Of a DNA stretch of 7,716 nucleotides, positions 6,139 to 7,716 are shown piece after piece. The translations under genes and the position numbers were made by a program. Origin of the DNA: JAPUDS01 sp039812985 (GTDB lineage Bacteria; Patescibacteriota; Saccharimonadia; Saccharimonadales; Saccharimonadaceae); NCBI GenBank assembly GCA_039812985.1, contig JBDHUL010000038.1, forward strand, positions 1 through 7,716, given 5' to 3'. How positions within the stretch are numbered: the first letter of the stretch is position 1; every line of letters begins with the position of its first letter. The notes under the pieces were generated by a model. The model ran no database searches and was not told where the DNA came from. It saw only the letters and a program-made list of their open reading frames with translations.

Positions 6139-6816
6139 ATGCTCATCGATCCGTACCATTTTCAGCCTGCTCGCATCACCCTGATTGTTCGAGAGGCTGC
6201 GCGTGCTGTAAGTTTACGCCTGAAAACCGATGAACCGTACACATTTCAACCCGGACAGCACGCTGTCGTACGCGTGTCGCTAGCCGATGGAACCAGACTG
6301 ATTCGACAGTATTCGTTTTCGTCAGCACCATCTTCGAACGAACTCTGGATGACCATTACCCAAACGGACGGCGGCGCTATGTCGTCATGGTTCGTACGGC
6401 AAGCCTCAGAAGGCGATACCGTTGAGATATCGCCGCCTTATACTGGACCACTTGTACAAAATATAACACGTGGAAATCTATGTATGATAGCTGGTGGCAG
6501 TGGTATCGCTCCACTCATGAGCTGGCTACGGCACATCCGAACACTCCCTCATCCGCCTCATGTGACGCTTCTGTACAGCACTCGAACAGGTGAACGTTGT
6601 TTTGTCGATGAACTCACACCCCGCTCTCATGAAGCCATCATCGTACGCCAGAGTGATACTGACGGACGTTTTACTGCAAGCGACCTCGCGTCGGCCTGCG
6701 AGAATGCCCGCACAGTATTGCTTTGCGGCTCCCGGCCTTTTGTTGTGGACATGCGACAATTGTGCGAAACCGCCAACCCAGATGCCCGTATCTTTAGCGA
6801 GGCCTTTACGCTTTAG
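6139..6816 (+). CDS. Ferredoxin-NADP reductase-like FAD/NAD(P) oxidoreductase
   Basis: 225 residues with the two-domain ferredoxin-NADP reductase fold. Residues 1-105 form the flavin-binding barrel, with PGQHAVV (38-44) and the FAD signature RQYSFSSAP (56-64), whose Arg-x-Tyr-Ser holds the flavin phosphate. Residues 110-225 form the pyridine-nucleotide domain, with GGSGIAPLMSWLR (119-131), LLYSTRT, and LLCGSRP before the family-typical EAF near the C-terminus. There is no [2Fe-2S] domain or transmembrane segment, so it is a soluble electron-transfer module that needs a separate partner. None is in the window. The start ATG is fixed by the promoter 6 nt upstream. Its stop codon interlocks with that of the convergent voltage-sensor-like gene. 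Candidate roles are ferredoxin/flavodoxin reductase, flavin reductase or redox defence; the sequence does not choose between them. Confidence 0.9.
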   Translation: MLIDPYHFQPARITLIVREAARAVSLRLKTDEPYTFQPGQHAVVRVSLADGTRLIRQYSFSSAPSSNELWMTITQTDGGAMSSWFVRQASEGDTVEISPPYTGPLVQNITRGNLCMIAGGSGIAPLMSWLRHIRTLPHPPHVTLLYSTRTGERCFVDELTPRSHEAIIVRQSDTDGRFTASDLASACENARTVLLCGSRPFVVDMRQLCETANPDARIFSEAFTL

Positions 6817-7199
6817 CGTTTTTCTTCAAACAGCCATGTATTTCGGTCGTAGCGGTATTCGGCAAAGACCTTGAGTAGCTTGAACAAACGCAACACCCGA
6901 ATACCCTTTAACAATTCAAACGACTCTGTCGGAACGGGTATCGCCGCGATCAGATAAAACCAATGAGTTCGCCAGTATTTTTTGCGGTTTTTGGCATAAT
7001 AAAGTTCAAAACAAAACTCCGCCATAAAAATGAGCGCTACGACCACTTCGTAAACATCAACCGCAAGCAACTGGTTATGTGTCAGCTGTTCAAAGTGTTC
7101 AAGTGCCAACAATCCAAAACTCACCGCCACAAGCGAGAGCATGATGATTTCTTTCACGAGCAGAAACTGGTGAAGGCGTTGTGTTTGCTGCTTACGCAT
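6813..7199 (-). CDS. Pore-less voltage-sensor-like membrane protein
   Basis: 128 residues resembling the S1-S4 part of voltage-gated ion channels. Hydrophobic segments are about 17-34 (S1) and 46-68 (S2, with acidic Glu61 and Glu65 in EFCFEL). S3 is about 79-90 (HWFYLIAAIPV), and S4 is about 95-112. S4 carries Arg101, Arg104, Lys107 and Lys110 at strict three-residue spacing, the hallmark of a voltage sensor. The protein ends about 16 residues after S4, so there is no S5-pore-S6 and no selectivity filter. The Asp usual in S3 appears to be Tyr82. It could be a Hv1-like proton pathway, a subunit or sensor for another membrane protein, or a non-voltage four-helix protein. MRKQQTQ is basic and soluble. 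The ATG at 7199 is 10 nt after an extended -10. The stop overlaps that of the convergent oxidoreductase. Confidence 0.8.
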   Translation of the reverse strand: MRKQQTQRLHQFLLVKEIIMLSLVAVSFGLLALEHFEQLTHNQLLAVDVYEVVVALIFMAEFCFELYYAKNRKKYWRTHWFYLIAAIPVPTESFELLKGIRVLRLFKLLKVFAEYRYDRNTWLFEEKR

Positions 7200-7209
7200 A
7201 TACCCCTAG

Positions 7210-7218
7210 AGTATAACA
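7210..7218 (-). promoter_or_regulatory. Extended -10 of the voltage-sensor-like gene
   Basis: The minus strand reads TGTTATACT, then CTAGGGGTAT (10 nt) and the ATG at 7199, predicting a leader of only a few bases. The nearby minus-strand TTGACA is only 7 nt upstream and cannot be its -35. Confidence 0.5.
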
Positions 7219-7221
7219 AAC

Positions 7222-7250
7222 TTGTCAAAACAGAGGTATTTTGCTAAAAT
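7222..7250 (+). promoter_or_regulatory. Promoter of the tRNA-Lys gene
   Basis: TTGTCA (7222-7227), a 17-nt spacer and TAAAAT (7245-7250) preceded by TGC, which makes an extended -10. It points towards the tRNA, giving a transcript start near 7257 and a 5' leader of about 94 nt. It is divergent from the voltage-sensor-like gene promoter. The leader has no ORF I would call. It can pair TTGCCT (7256-7261) with AGGCAA (7303-7308), of unknown meaning. Confidence 0.6.
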
Positions 7251-7350
7251 TCTCCTTGCCTTTATCGCAACTTAGCAACCTCGCAGTCCGGGCTGCATCG
7301 TCAGGCAATAAAGCACGAGTTGAGGAGAAAAGGCAGTACATCACCGACGC

Positions 7351-7427
7351 GGGCCAGTAGCTCAGCTGGTTAGAGCACCTGCCTCTTAAGCAGGGTGTCG
7401 AGAGTTCAAGTCTCTCCTGGCCCTCCA
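7351..7427 (+). tRNA. tRNA-Lys(CUU) with encoded CCA
   Basis: A complete cloverleaf. The acceptor stem GGGCCAG (7351-7357) pairs with CTGGCCC (7417-7423). The D arm contains GCTC..GAGC. The anticodon stem CCTGC/GCAGG (7378-7382, 7390-7394) encloses loop CTCTTAA with anticodon CTT at 7385-7387. The variable loop is GTGTC, and the T arm is GAGAG/CTCTC around TTCAAGT. The discriminator is T7424 and CCA is encoded at 7425-7427. It reads AAG lysine codons. I see no duplicated 3' end nearby that would mark an integration site. Confidence 0.96.
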
Positions 7428-7428
7428 C

Positions 7429-7462
7429 AGTAAATACCCTGCCCCAGGGCAAGGTATTTACT
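7429..7462 (+). terminator. Hairpin after the tRNA, atypical terminator
   Basis: A 10-bp perfect inverted repeat, AGTAAATACC (7429-7438) against GGTATTTACT (7453-7462), with a GC-rich interior that can add a short GCC/GGC stem. It begins two bases after the tRNA CCA. It lacks the usual run of T afterwards (ATACAAGAC follows), so it may end transcription weakly or serve as a 3' processing structure. Confidence 0.5.
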
Positions 7463-7551
7463 ATACAAGACATGCCTCAAACCTATCGACTTTTTTCCGC
7501 TCGCAAAAATAAACGAAGACCCTCACCGTATAGAAAGAAAAATCACCGAAA

Positions 7552-7560
7552 TGGTATACT
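7552..7560 (+). promoter_or_regulatory. Extended -10 for the last gene, leaderless type
   Basis: TGGTATACT (TGn plus TATACT) is followed by TGTGCTT (7 nt) and the ATG at 7568. It follows the same pattern as folD and supports the 7568 start over 7472. Confidence 0.5.
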
Positions 7561-7567
7561 TGTGCTT

Positions 7568-7716
7568 ATGGTAAAAAGAGGCGTGAAAAAGCCGAACTGG
7601 CGGTGGCGTTTGATTTTTCTGGCAGTGGCTGTAACGACTGTTATACTCGTTATGCGACAGGTGTCGGGCGGTGTGCCATTTGGGATGCGCGAAGTGAAAA
7701 GTTTTCGTGCCTATGG
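7568..7716 (+). CDS. N-terminus of a single-span membrane protein, cut by window end
   Basis: The frame stays open to the window edge; 49 full codons are seen from ATG 7568. A short basic cytoplasmic start (MVKRGVKKPNWRWR) is followed by a hydrophobic span (about 15-30, LIFLAVAVTTVILV). Then comes a segment beginning RQVSGGVPFG that would lie outside the membrane. This is the topology of an N-terminally anchored exported protein. The frame also extends upstream without a stop to ATG 7472. That would add 32 Arg/Lys-rich residues and has a weaker TACTAT 7 nt before it. The extended -10 directly before 7568 makes the shorter form more likely. No family can be named from this fragment. Confidence 0.6.
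   Translation, partial: MVKRGVKKPNWRWRLIFLAVAVTTVILVMRQVSGGVPFGMREVKSFRAY

Noticed and set aside
7223..7228. Minus-strand TTGACA as -35 of the voltage-sensor-like gene
   Set aside because: It is only 7 nt from the TATACT box, far too close. The same bases serve the plus-strand TTGTCA of the tRNA promoter.
7251..7350. T-box riboswitch or attenuator before the tRNA
   Set aside because: There is no T-box sequence, no specifier loop and no downstream coding gene to control. The segment leads straight into a tRNA.
7351..7470. Integration site of a mobile element at tRNA-Lys
   Set aside because: No integrase, no repeat of the tRNA 3' end and no composition change is visible in the window.
7225..7473. 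Minus-strand ORF of 82 codons across the tRNA
   Set aside because: It is antisense to the tRNA and its promoter. The tRNA-derived part (RLELSTPCLRG and on) is a well-known type of spurious protein call.

Overview
The window most resembles a Candidate Phyla Radiation bacterium, and Saccharibacteria (TM7) is the best guess. The reasons are the LPxTG-like tail beginning IPSTGP on a Cys-rich surface protein, the small voltage-sensor-like membrane protein, an isolated folC-folD pair, very compact gene packing, moderate GC, and starts lying directly behind -10 boxes. TGA works as a stop for the methyltransferase and folD, which argues against the CPR groups that read UGA as glycine. The assignment is by recognition only; no search was run.

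Layout. 1-479 (+): C-terminal end of a surface protein with a sortase-type tail. 491-3621 (-): a class I SAM-dependent methyltransferase followed by a 713-residue membrane histidine kinase whose start overlaps the methyltransferase stop. 3650-4018 (+): a stand-alone CheY-like receiver, divergent from the methyltransferase with overlapping -10 boxes. 4021-6117 (-): folC then folD. 6139-6816 (+): a compact FAD/NAD(P) oxidoreductase, divergent from folC through one self-complementary -10 sequence. 6813-7199 (-): a pore-less voltage-sensor-like protein. 7351-7427 (+): tRNA-Lys(CUU) with encoded CCA, followed by a 10-bp hairpin. About 7568 to the end (+): the N-terminus of a single-span membrane protein cut by the window edge.

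Genes alternate strand at every transcription-unit boundary. Convergent stops are 11 nt apart, 2 nt apart, or overlapping by 3 nt of stop codon, with no terminator visible between them. At five genes a -10-like hexamer ends 6 or 7 nt before the chosen ATG, which predicts leaderless mRNAs.

How the genes may work together. The kinase and receiver carry all their phosphotransfer residues and are probably partners. The methyltransferase, translationally coupled to the kinase, could make or modify a small molecule linked to that pathway; the order recalls Ralstonia phcB-phcS-phcR, but this is a hypothesis. folC and folD fit polyglutamylation and interconversion of salvaged folate. The oxidoreductase and voltage-sensor-like protein have no clear link to their neighbours. 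There is no mobile element, CRISPR array or riboswitch that I can support.
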